The notes under the pieces: model-generated | Database searches by the model: none | The model's input: only the letters and a program-made list of their open reading frames with translations | What the model was told of the DNA's origin: nothing | Made by a program: the position numbers and the translations under genes | Shown here: positions 10,201 through 14,982 of the stretch, piece after piece | How positions within the stretch are numbered: position 1 is the first letter of the stretch | How the letters are laid out: each line of letters begins with the position of its first letter | Assembly (NCBI GenBank): GCA_009785015.1 | Contig: WQXD01000044.1 | Coordinates: forward strand, 1 to 18,945 | Origin: Oscillospiraceae bacterium | Lineage (GTDB): Bacteria > Bacillota_A > Clostridia > Oscillospirales > WRJC01 | Reading direction: 5' to 3' | Length of the DNA stretch: 18,945 nt

Positions 10201-13200
10201 CTCCCAACCCGCGGACACAACTTCATACGAGAACAACAACCTGAATGTCTCGGCGACAGTGACTGAGGGTGCGATTCTCAGCTATCAGTGGTATTCCAAC
10301 GTGACCGCAAGCAACGTGGGTGGCACGGCGATCAGCGAAGCGACAGGCGCGAGTTTCCCGATACCGACCGGTTTGTCGGCAACGCCGGGAACATATTACT
10401 ATTTCTGCGAAGTCAGGGCGACAGGTGGCGCGGATCCTGTCCGATCCAATGTGGCGACGGTCTGGGCTTTCGATTATGATCCAAATCGTCATTTAGATTA
10501 TTGGTTTCGCTCTAAAGCGATTACCTTTAGATTTATCAACGGCGATACAGACTGGCAGACAAGAATGAAGCTTGGCATGACCAACTGGAATGCCCATAGC
10601 GGCGAATCTGTTAAGTTTTCTGAAATTGCCTCTTCGATTAATACAGTTACCGTAAAAGCCATCGATGACACTTACATAGGGAGATGGAGAGTAAAAATAG
10701 GGGGGAAAAATGTGCCTCAGCAGTTCTTATCCTCTCCTAATCTTGGTCCAAGATTGATTCGTTTTGCGATTGAAATGAACTCAAGGGCATTAAATAACAA
10801 AAGAGAATGGATTACAAGTGTTTTTGCGCATGAGTTGGGGCATGCTGTAGGACTGGAAGATAATCCCATAGGCGCACCCGGAAAAAATGGCAGTATTATG
10901 AACTACAAATGCGACATGACAAAAATAACAGGGCCGACAGGATTTGATATTCAGAGCGTCAATATGATTTATGGCGGCGCCAGTGGTCTTAGCGCACAAA
11001 CAAGCGATGCGGCGAATATCATGTACATTGCAGCAAAGTATCCACATTACGATAGTATTTCGGATTTGGCTTCATACGCGACAGATGTTGTTAGGGGAAA
11101 AGTGTTAGACGAAAGGGTCGAACTACTCAATACAAACTTGGAACCTTCCCCTCCGGGAGTGGATGATGATGAAGATGATGACGAGATATACACAGTATAT
11201 CGGATTGAGGTTTTGGAAACATTTCTGGGCAATGCTGTTGCGGGCGATATTCTGGAACTGCGGCAGATAGGAGGCCAGTTGGGCGATGAACTGGTTATAA
11301 ACTCAGATTACGTTTCAATCAATGTGGGAGATGATTTAATTTTTTTCATGCGGGAGTCATACATTGAAGACTATCCTCACGTTTACCTAAATTCACATCA
11401 AAGCATATATATTTATTCGGACACCGATGGGACGCTGGATAGCCTAAACCCTGAAAATGACTTGAATCTAACGCGCAAGGTCTTAGAACAAATATCAAGA
11501 AATTATACTGCGGAGGGTGAAATCACAATCGGCACGAACAAATGGAACAACTTTTTCGACACCATAACTTTCGAGCTGTTCTTTAAGAACACGCAGACTG
11601 CGACGATTACAGCGAAAGACGATGGCATGACGGTCGAGTATTATCTGTCGCCCGATATGCTGACGTTGGAAGAGTTGGAAGCCTTAACCGAATGGCAGAT
11701 TTATGACGGCGCAATTGGGCTGAACCCGAACAGCAAATATATTATCTATGCGAAGCTGACCGGAGCGTCCGGAAACCCGGTCTACATAAATTCGAGCGGC
11801 GTCGTGATTTATACCGACAGCGAGGCATTGACGGAGAACATCAGCTACATCGGTGCCTCCGGCGAAAATCAGACTGTAGACGTGCGGCTCAACGGAAATA
11901 CGATTCAAAAGATCATGTGCGGCTCGTACATGTTGGAAGACGGCAAAGATTATGCCGTGGCAAACGAAACGATTACATTCGAATCCGATTATCTTGAATC
12001 CTTTGCGGCAGGCGAATATACGCTGACCGTGTATTACAACCCGTTAGGTATGGAGTATGCGGACGCAGATGGCAACGAAGCTCCGGCAACCACGGCGATT
12101 GCATTAACGGTGCTGCCTGCTGTCATAGCCGAGCTGAAGAGCATAACCGTATCTACCCTGCCCGACAAAACGAAATACACAATAGGCGAAACCCTCGATT
12201 TATCCTCTATGATTGTCACGGCATCATACAGCGACGGCGCTGAAAAAGCCGTCACCGATTATGAAACAACCCCTACGCAAGGCGACATATTGGCGGAAGC
12301 CGGAAAACAAACAGTAATTGTCAGCTACGCCGAAGATGGCATCAACGTTACCGCCGGTTTTGAAATTATCATAACCGAACCCGGGCACGAACACGATTAT
12401 ACGGCGGAAATCACCAAACCGAATTGCACAGAACAAGGCTATACGACTTATACCTGCGATTGCGGCGATGAATATGTTGACAACTATGTTTCCGCTCTCG
12501 GTCACGACTTCTCCGTGCTAATAGACAATGACAATAAAGATGCGACTTGCGAAAAAGAAGGCTATGATGTTTATAAATGCAGCAGATGCGACGAAACCGA
12601 TAAAGTGATAATCCCTGCGTTAGGCCACAATTGGAATACCGGAATAATTACCGGTCCGACCTGTACAGAACAGGGTTACACGACTTATACCTGCTCCGTT
12701 TGCAAGGAAAACAAGATTAGGAAGTATGTTGCCGCTCTCGGTCATGACTGGGACGGCGGCACAGTCACGAAAGAGCCGACCGAATATGAGAACGGCATAA
12801 TGACCTACGCTTGCAGCCGTTGTGACGAAAAACGCGAAGAGAGCATATCCGCAACCGGTCACAAACACGATTATACGGCGGTAATATCCAACCCAACCTG
12901 TACGGAGCAGGGCTATACAACCTATACATGCTCCTGCGGCGACTACTATATCGACCATTATACAATCGCTCTCGGTCACGATTTTTCCGTGCTGATCGAC
13001 CATAAAGATGCAACCTGTGAAGAAAACGGCTGCGACGTGTTCAGATGTAACCGCTGCGATGAAACCGATACGGTAGTTATTTCTGCGCTTGATCACGACT
13101 GGATTGCCGTAATCACTATACCGACCTGCACCGAACAGGGGTATACGACTTACACTTGCTCTATCTGCAACGAACCCAAGGTCGGGGAGTACGCATCCGC

Positions 13201-13612
13201 TCTCGGTCACGACTTTTCCGTTTTGATAGATCACAAAGATGCGACCGCAACAGAAAACGGCTATGATATATACAAGTGCGTTCGCTGTGCCGAAACGAAA
13301 ACAATAATCATTCCGAAAACCGGCGAGGCTGTCATAATAGACGTTTCAATCGCTGAAAACGGCTTCATCAGTATAGTGGAAACCTCAAAAAAATCAAACA
13401 TATGGGTGCTTACATTTAAAGCCGCAGTCACATACTCAGATGATAAAACAGAAATTGGCGTTTATTCCATCAGGCTCATAGGCAACAACTCCAATCTGGA
13501 CGGCGAATACACATTTGCCGATAGCCACGAACTCGCAGGTTACATGCTGACATACGATATCAAAGGCAATGGCGCAAATATCAAAACCTTGAATATCAAA
13601 AAAATCAACTGA
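1208..13612 (+). CDS. Giant secreted BspA-like LRR protein with embedded zinc metalloprotease and multiple beta domains
   Basis: About 4,134 residues, all in one intact frame. The start at 1208 follows AGGAA (1195-1199) and begins a signal peptide (MKK, a hydrophobic core, and cleavage after VFA at about residue 24). Order of parts: seven capped LRR_5 blocks (55-1970); Ig-like (1971-2080); fibronectin III (2081-2175); Ig-like (2180-2281); fibronectin III (2282-2370); PKD with WDFGDG at 2411 (2375-2459); carboxypeptidase-regulatory-like (2465-2580); a Gly/Trp linker (2637-2660); two CARDB-like beta regions (to 2895); He_PIG-like (2898-2989); Ig-like (2992-3088); zincin (3091-3262, HELGHAVGLED from H3208, Met-turn M3231); a beta domain with an Asp/Glu run; CBM X2-like (3537-3636); Big_3-like (3639-3727); eight Cys/His repeats (3727-4040); and a final beta domain. 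No LPxTG, SLH repeat or C-terminal membrane helix is visible. LRR_5 proteins of this type (BspA, Treponema LrrA) bind host proteins or other cells. An adhesin-protease role here is inferred. Confidence 0.9.
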   Translation: MKKAISILLLLSLMIGILPITVFAAPDNTFDMPDTFISLVSADEPLFLSTASGIVSYPVAGGELFFDTDTGTITGYAGEITTLVIPEEIEGIAVTSIGSSAFADSYYTLTSVSMPDSILSVGSRAFENCYGLSDVRLSENLTSISERMFQYCYSLRSLYIPDSVTSIETYAFYYSGLASVTIPGSVALIGPDAFNNCKSLVDVTILDGVAEIGNWTFWYCGNLFEITIPESVTSIGNSIFAGCGFFIITAVEGSHAYTYALNNDLPVVTNPPVIYEVPGGALYFNADTGEIIGASGRLTVVEIPSEINGTAVKSIGSRAFADSYYTLTSVSMPDSILSVGNRAFENCYGLSDVKLSENITSISDYAFYCCSSLESIVIPESVTAIGAYAFNYCTSLTKIIIPESVTSIGERAFEDCYYLVHVKLPENITFISDYAFYGCVRLASITIPEGVKSIGSYAFADCYRLTEISMPESVTSIGNSAFRWCESITSVVIPDNVTSIGTYAFAYCDSLTSVVIPGGVRSIGTYAFAYCANLTEVTVLDGVTAVVANLFFNCGNLTEISVPASVTSIASSAFSGCGSFIIRTVKGSYAYQYAINNRIEVATETIVTYEIPGGKLYFDKEIGEISGYIGNLSVVEIPAEIDGVAVVSIGSNAFYNCGGLTEISLPDSLIGIGEWAFYNCRNLTGIIIPEGVAFIGTYAFYYCTGLTSVTIPGSVTLIDSAAFYYCSSLTEVTIREGVETIDSYAFAYCGNLSEISIPASVTSIYSYAFYDCGYFVIRTLKNSYAYQYAINNGIAVITNQIAEYFVPGGKLFFDAETSAITGYSGAITEIEIPAEIDGTAVTSIGERVFYNCNTLTSAVLPDGLKTIGSSAFSGCGSLYSINIPDSVTEIGDSAFSNCRSLTSITVPGGVNVIGSFIFSNCGGLTEAVILDGATKIGDSMFQSCNNLMSVTLPDTLTSIGSSAFYGCRSLKSVILPEGITAIEYSAFSDCGLTSVTIPGSVTAIKFAAFDNCGSLTEVIILDGVSCVIEWVAFGGCKNLSEITIPGSVTSIDSYAFSGCEYFIIRTVKDSYAHRFALYNNITVITEETAVYPVPGGILLFEKDTGKITGHLGEITAADIPAEIDGVAVMSIGERAFYNCASLAEIKIPDGVTSIGDYAFYNCGGLPSVTLPDTLTSIGNYAFSYCKSLTSVIMPASVTSIGSNLFSSCDKLTNATILGDITAIPGAMFYDCSGLTSVILPDVITTIEWNAFYNCSSLTSVNLPDTLASIGDSAFSYCRSLTSVNLPDTLTSIGSGAFSGCVGLTSIILPEGLQSIGDSAFSDCTGLTSLTLPESVTSIESWTFYNCKNLTSITLPNELTYIGTYAFSYCVNLTSLTIPNNVATVEYCAFYNCENLASVTISENVRYIGWWAFSGCDALTIRTVRGSDAHTYAIDNGIPVVLAQTISYEIPGGKFYFDTETGEITGFLGALTIVDIPDAIDGIPVISIGDSAFYNCRTLTQIILPDGLKSIGERAFYNCENLTEINIPAGVSKIGDRTFYNCGKLAIITIPDGLEAIGEYAFYNCDSLTSVDIPEGVIVIENYVFYDCGGLLSVTVPNGVQSIGSSAFSNCGSLISIALPDTLTSIGSSAFYSCGGLTSIIFPEGLQSIGDSAFSWCIGLTWLTIPNSVTAIGSGAFSDCKNLTSITLPNELTEISSYMFSYCVNLISLTISENVKSIGWSAFSGCSALTIRTVRDSYAYSYAINNGIRVVIDQTVSYPIPGGMLYFDPETGKITGCLGELTVVVIPPEIDGIPVTSIGTSAFYNCHTLTKITLPDSIKTIGNGAFSGCGNLSSINIPDSVTEIGDGAFSSCYGLTSITLPDGLKSIGNSTFSYCRGLKGITIPGSVLNIGDYAFQSCYGLTEVTIPYNVTSIGDYAFSYSGLDQIVILDNVTSIGYNAFYGCPNLTIVTVEDSHAQGYAFYNGIKVILLDMDSDDEPPVITKITTKGSLRINTPFTMYISATDNNFLSKIELQYSFDSGDTFTTAEVRNINAWQSVTDLSFTIDASVLPDGSMIIRARAFDLAGNASQYEYFLGAITVDHTPPAKPDDFQVNTTPSYIQLTWTKNAVESDFSHFNVYRSSSPNGIFTQLKSINSIGYFDDATAGIEYGEIYYYYVTSVDDLGNESEGTEILSGCLNNDDIPPTIVSFLPKESEPQYHTIPLQVSAHDNFKLNRVILEYRKTGETNWTPMTVLYISNKTGVVSYNWYVLDLPPGNYEVKMTAVDAAGLYSQPVTAQYTIGEYSVPAVPELSAQSGHKSVSLSWTYGGQGNILQGYEVYRKQGSGDYVLVTRTSSNSYAERLPLGDYTYIVVAHDKYGAARESNAVTAASILDDDVPPVAIIAMRNTQYAAGTDIVFDASYSYDNDVIVKYEWDFGDGSNHSYEKTTTRSYSGAGNYTVILRVTDESGNVGSQSMTLNILDVSEDGPYSLVRFTVTDNLTGDPLSGSQIIINAEDMDEVIIFTGADGIASVILEKGKLYEVTTLPNDGKYSMKQDIVDLRSEIPAENKPQYMAADISITAFSSSADNTVDVPIKMRRANMLIGELTAREMTFDEIEKAGINPNDPNNMIVKKFTIDLIYEDVLGPKVLPVTYYQNSYGEFLGGSGSGWGDGWGGGNCWFGLPYVDGYFCIYQPLNDDDDNKNKQYILKISGNFGWMKQIFEVELFLCNTSVEDWIENCSATLDLPNGLSFAGMTSVGQWATQDIEKIEEGEVKYLRWYVRGDNPGEYDLKVDVKGTYYPEPKENFKKTFVTSSPLVVRDIFDAIAVDVSNIPNEVKTGETHMLTFTFSNISDSVLNYVTMSIEGIEKSIDILAPGESVSYQQGVTFNFTSSNKDSIGFRFVGMIKVCNSDIPPTLGFKYDREPPKITPMNLYGVVNKQFDVVLELEGGDYPDYPVTWEVVGDYDLPENLKLDRNQGIISGVPSEKGTYVFSIQAESPAGKSEPVSFILTVYSDTPEITITSQPADTTSYENNNLNVSATVTEGAILSYQWYSNVTASNVGGTAISEATGASFPIPTGLSATPGTYYYFCEVRATGGADPVRSNVATVWAFDYDPNRHLDYWFRSKAITFRFINGDTDWQTRMKLGMTNWNAHSGESVKFSEIASSINTVTVKAIDDTYIGRWRVKIGGKNVPQQFLSSPNLGPRLIRFAIEMNSRALNNKREWITSVFAHELGHAVGLEDNPIGAPGKNGSIMNYKCDMTKITGPTGFDIQSVNMIYGGASGLSAQTSDAANIMYIAAKYPHYDSISDLASYATDVVRGKVLDERVELLNTNLEPSPPGVDDDEDDDEIYTVYRIEVLETFLGNAVAGDILELRQIGGQLGDELVINSDYVSINVGDDLIFFMRESYIEDYPHVYLNSHQSIYIYSDTDGTLDSLNPENDLNLTRKVLEQISRNYTAEGEITIGTNKWNNFFDTITFELFFKNTQTATITAKDDGMTVEYYLSPDMLTLEELEALTEWQIYDGAIGLNPNSKYIIYAKLTGASGNPVYINSSGVVIYTDSEALTENISYIGASGENQTVDVRLNGNTIQKIMCGSYMLEDGKDYAVANETITFESDYLESFAAGEYTLTVYYNPLGMEYADADGNEAPATTAIALTVLPAVIAELKSITVSTLPDKTKYTIGETLDLSSMIVTASYSDGAEKAVTDYETTPTQGDILAEAGKQTVIVSYAEDGINVTAGFEIIITEPGHEHDYTAEITKPNCTEQGYTTYTCDCGDEYVDNYVSALGHDFSVLIDNDNKDATCEKEGYDVYKCSRCDETDKVIIPALGHNWNTGIITGPTCTEQGYTTYTCSVCKENKIRKYVAALGHDWDGGTVTKEPTEYENGIMTYACSRCDEKREESISATGHKHDYTAVISNPTCTEQGYTTYTCSCGDYYIDHYTIALGHDFSVLIDHKDATCEENGCDVFRCNRCDETDTVVISALDHDWIAVITIPTCTEQGYTTYTCSICNEPKVGEYASALGHDFSVLIDHKDATATENGYDIYKCVRCAETKTIIIPKTGEAVIIDVSIAENGFISIVETSKKSNIWVLTFKAAVTYSDDKTEIGVYSIRLIGNNSNLDGEYTFADSHELAGYMLTYDIKGNGANIKTLNIKKIN
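1370..7117 (+). repeat. Array of seven end-capped LRR_5 blocks (59 core repeats of about 23 residues)
   Basis: Each block opens with an entry cap of about 54 residues (xYxxPGGxLyFDxxTGxITG, then IPxEIDGxxVxSIG), continues with 23-residue repeats of the form LTSVxIPDSVTSIGxxAFYNC, and closes with an exit cap (FIIRTVKxSYAYxYAINN). Blocks begin at 1370, 2024, 3026, 3611, 4472, 5540 and 6470 and contain 6, 11, 5, 9, 12, 10 and 6 core repeats. Block lengths of 218, 334, 195, 287, 356, 310 and 216 residues fit entry + n x 23 + exit within a few residues. The Cys near the end of most repeats is part of the BspA-type consensus. Confidence 0.9.
1508..2267 (+). repeat. Near-identical DNA duplication between LRR blocks 1 and 2
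   Basis: About 105 bp starting at 1508 recur at 2162, exactly 654 bp (one block of 218 codons) later. I count five differences, all transitions and four of them silent, with an identical run of 47 bp. This is far closer than other pairs of repeats in the array and indicates a recent duplication or gene conversion. Confidence 0.8.
10480..10990 (+). other. Metzincin/snapalysin-like zinc metalloprotease domain within the giant protein
   Basis: Residues about 3091-3262 contain FAHELGHAVGLEDN, that is HExxHxxGxxD with H3208, E3209, H3212 and D3218 as predicted zinc ligands and general base. They are followed 13 residues after the Asp by SIMNYK, a plausible Met-turn (M3231). The upstream ITFRFINGDTDWQTRMKLGM segment resembles the first strand and helix of matrixin-type catalytic domains. 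Most metzincins use His as third ligand, whereas Asp occurs in snapalysin and some relatives. No clear pro-domain or cysteine switch is visible before it; an Ig-like domain precedes it directly. All catalytic positions are intact, so activity is likely, but the substrate is unknown. Confidence 0.8.
12386..13325 (+). repeat. Eight Cys/His-containing C-terminal repeats of about 38-41 residues
   Basis: Units begin with a histidine motif (HDY, HDF, HDW or HNW) and most continue PTCTEQGYTTYTCSxC, ending in ALG before the next His. Two types alternate: one with CTEQGYTTYTC (units 1, 3, 5, 7) and one with HDFSVLID...CDET or a relative (units 2, 4, 6, 8). The CxxC or CxC pair plus the upstream Cys resembles a zinc knuckle. 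Units 4 and 8 have lost the upstream Cys. Similar repeats occur in Clostridia surface proteins; metal binding is inferred. Confidence 0.8.
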
Positions 13613-13865
13613 CAAATCAAACGCAAAATCGAAAGCCCACGGCATTTTTCTCTTGGATTCAATTGACAAACCCCTGTTTGAAAAAACAAACGGGGGTTTA
13701 GTTATGTGTGGTATTTCTATCGTTGACATACTAACGCCAAAAGTTTTTATTTCCATAAAAATTTATATTGACATAGAAAGCCATATAATGAATGCGACGC
13801 TGATCCCGGCCTTTTCCTTTTTGTCCGCGGCCTCGAATTTTTACAAACGAAAAAGCATATATCTA
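13613..13865. other. Intergenic stretch between the giant gene and hicAB
   Basis: Apart from the terminator at 13668-13699 and one copy of a 15-bp direct repeat (13724-13738) I see no gene. A 74-codon frame from 13653 runs through the hairpin and lacks a ribosome binding site and any recognisable motif. The piece at about 13790-13845 is visibly richer in GC than its flanks and may be a decayed coding remnant of unknown origin. Confidence 0.5.
13668..13699 (+). terminator. Hairpin terminator downstream of the giant gene
   Basis: AAACCCCTGTTTG (13668-13680) pairs with CAAACGGGGGTTT (13687-13699) around a six-A loop, giving a 13-bp stem with one G-T pair. The T tract after it is short (TTTAGTT), so termination may be partial. 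It lies 56 bp after the stop codon and could work in both directions, because the A-rich left flank is T-rich on the other strand. Confidence 0.65.
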
Positions 13866-13894
13866 TTGACTACGTAGTTTATACGTGGTATAAT
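13866..13894 (+). promoter_or_regulatory. hicAB promoter with candidate HicB operator
   Basis: TTGACT (13866-13871), a 17-bp spacer and TATAAT (13889-13894) form a near-consensus promoter, with AGGAGG at 13904-13909 ahead of the hicA ATG. The spacer contains TACGTAGT (13871-13878) and TACGTGGT (13882-13889), a direct repeat 11 bp apart, and the palindrome ACTACGTAGT. HicB antitoxins commonly repress their own operon, so this is the likely operator. Confidence 0.75.
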
Positions 13895-13918
13895 ATAGGA
13901 AACAGGAGGATCGAGCCA

Positions 13919-14104
13919 ATGACGTTAAATGAATTTATACGGTATCTGAAAAAACAAGGCATAAAATTCAAAGAACACGGCACAAAACACGATGTATATT
14001 ATAACCCCAAAACCGGCGATATTGCTCAAATCCCAAGACATCAATCGCAGGAAATTAAAACAGGCACAAGAGAAAAAATATTAAAAGACTTGGGATTGAA
14101 ATAA
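13919..14104 (+). CDS. hicA: HicA-family mRNA interferase toxin
   Basis: A protein of 61 residues, the usual HicA size, with the whole double-stranded-RNA-binding-like fold visible. It has an N-terminal helix with LKKQGIKFKEHGTKHDVYYN, in which H24 is the predicted catalytic histidine, then GDIAQIPRHQSQEIKTGT and a C-terminal ILKDLGL helix, all typical of the YcfA/HicA family. HicA toxins cleave mRNA and stall growth until bound by HicB. The start is fixed by AGGAGG ten bases upstream. hicB follows after 39 bp on the same transcript. The toxin-first order is the common arrangement for hicAB. Base composition is more AT-rich than the cobalamin genes to the right, consistent with independent acquisition. 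Confidence 0.9.
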   Translation: MTLNEFIRYLKKQGIKFKEHGTKHDVYYNPKTGDIAQIPRHQSQEIKTGTREKILKDLGLK

Positions 14105-14143
14105 TTATTTTACAAAAGTATTAAAACAAATGGAGGAATCAAT

Positions 14144-14548
14144 ATGAAATATGTTTATCCGGTTGTTTTCAGCCCTGAAAACGAAGGCGGATTCAGTGTT
14201 TACTTCCCGGATATAAACCGCGGGGCTACGCAAGGCGAAACGATAGAAGAATGTATCGAAATGGCGGAAGATTTTTTATGTTTGGCCTTATATAACATGG
14301 AAAAGGAAAAATGCAAAATACCTGCGGCACGTAGCATTAAGGAAGTGGAATCCGAATTTGACGATATAGTCACTTTAATATCCGTTGATACTGACACATA
14401 CCGCAGGTTTTATGAAAACAAATTGATAAAGAAAACACTCAATATACCATCATGGCTTAATGAAAGAGCCGAGAACGCCAATATTAATTTTTCACAGACT
14501 CTGCAAAAGGCGTTAAAAGAAGAACTGCATATAAAATCAGCTGACTAA
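14144..14548 (+). CDS. hicB: HicB-family antitoxin
   Basis: A 134-residue protein starting at an ATG with GGAGG at 14132-14136. The N-terminal half carries the partial RNase H-like fold of HicB, with YPVVFSPENEGGFSVYFPD and the GATQGETIEECIEMAEDFL helix that contacts and blocks HicA. The C-terminal segment (about 95-131, KKTLNIPSWLNERAENANIN then FSQTLQKALKEEL) reads as a ribbon-helix-helix DNA-binding module, so the protein should both neutralise the toxin and repress the promoter at 13866-13894. Length and domain order are normal for the family and I see no damage. Confidence 0.9.
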   Translation: MKYVYPVVFSPENEGGFSVYFPDINRGATQGETIEECIEMAEDFLCLALYNMEKEKCKIPAARSIKEVESEFDDIVTLISVDTDTYRRFYENKLIKKTLNIPSWLNERAENANINFSQTLQKALKEELHIKSAD

Positions 14549-14625
14549 AGTTTATATTTTGTTAATAAATATGACATACTAACGCCTTAGTTGTCGTATA
14601 TGATGTAAATACCAAAGATCAAAAT
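14549..14625. other. Leader upstream of the cobalamin riboswitch
   Basis: An AT-rich stretch after hicB containing the second 15-bp repeat copy. TATGAT at 14599-14604 could be a -10 box giving a transcript that begins just before the aptamer, but no good -35 lies at the right distance. The promoter of the cobalamin operon is therefore not firmly located. Confidence 0.35.
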
Positions 14626-14629
14626 TAAA

Positions 14630-14803
14630 TATTTGGGGACTTGGTTATGGAAGACGGGTGAAATTCCCGCACAAGGCCGTTACCGTGATTTTGCCGATGT
14701 TTTTTTTAGCTCGATGCCACTGAGGGGGGCAAACCCTTGGGAAGGCGCGAAAAAACAGGACCCGCCTGTGGGTCCGGGGCGATAAGTCGGGATACTTGCC
14801 TTC
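14630..14803 (+). promoter_or_regulatory. Cobalamin (B12) riboswitch aptamer
   Basis: The aptamer hallmarks appear in order: GGGTGAAATTCCCGC (14655-14669), CCGTTACCGTGA (14677-14688), TGCCACTG (14715-14722), TTGGGAAGGC (14738-14747) and the B12 box AAGTCGGGATACTTGCC (14784-14800). The internal GGACCC/GGGTCC arm (14758-14774) closes one peripheral stem. Edges are approximate. It precedes a cobalamin salvage operon, so cobalamin binding should lower expression of cobT and downstream genes. Confidence 0.92.
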
Positions 14804-14807
14804 CCCA

Positions 14808-14829
14808 GCTGTCAGGTATGCCTGGCAGC
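14808..14829 (+). other. Hairpin immediately 3' of the B12 box
   Basis: GCTGTCAGG (14808-14816) and CCTGGCAGC (14821-14829) form a nine-pair stem with one G-T pair around a TATG loop. A hairpin directly after the B12 box often forms the kissing-loop partner (L13) in cobalamin riboswitches, which is the likely role here. There is no T tract, so it is not a terminator itself. Confidence 0.55.
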
Positions 14830-14924
14830 GTATTCGGGCTCTGCGGACTTCCGGGGCACTTGGGTATGATAAGCGCATATTTCGCATAGTCTTTTTTGCG
14901 TGCTTGTTTTTTTACCTCCATCCC

Positions 14925-14955
14925 AAAATCCGCGAGCGATCGCGGATTTTTATTT
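14925..14955 (+). terminator. Intrinsic terminator in the cobT leader (riboswitch expression platform)
   Basis: AAAATCCGCG (14925-14934) and CGCGGATTTT (14941-14950) form a perfect ten-pair stem with an AGCGAT loop, followed by TATTT. It lies between the aptamer and the cobT ribosome binding site, as expected for transcriptional control. GCGGA at 14843-14847 could pair with TCCGC at 14929-14933 and contribute to an antiterminator, but that pairing is short and speculative. Confidence 0.8.
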
Positions 14956-14982
14956 GTTCTTTATAAAGAAAGGGGAAAAAAC

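Larger units (their letters stand above)
13724..14586 (+). repeat. 15-bp direct repeats flanking the hicAB module
   Basis: TGACATACTAACGCC occurs exactly at 13724-13738 and 14572-14586, 848 bp apart, bracketing hicA and hicB with their promoter. The flanking bases differ. The copies could mark the ends of an inserted segment, a recombination site, or a shared protein-binding site. No transposase or integrase lies between them. Confidence 0.5.

Noticed and set aside
13450..13612. Search for a sortase signal or transmembrane tail on the giant protein
   Set aside because: No LPxTG-like motif, no hydrophobic helix and no basic tail are present in the last 60 residues.
13723..13751. Promoter using TTGACA at 13723
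   Set aside because: At the right spacing the -10 position is only TTTATT, and no gene follows before the stronger hicAB promoter.
13653..13877. 74-codon frame between the giant gene and hicA
   Set aside because: It starts before the terminator hairpin, crosses it, lacks a ribosome binding site and ends in the hicAB promoter.
14645..14921. Minus-strand frames of 71 and 80 codons across the riboswitch
   Set aside because: The region is a structured RNA leader with conserved B12 aptamer motifs, which explains its sequence.
14896..14982. N-terminal extension of CobT
   Set aside because: These 29 codons cross the terminator hairpin and are not part of the CobT family; the ATG at 14983 has a good ribosome binding site.
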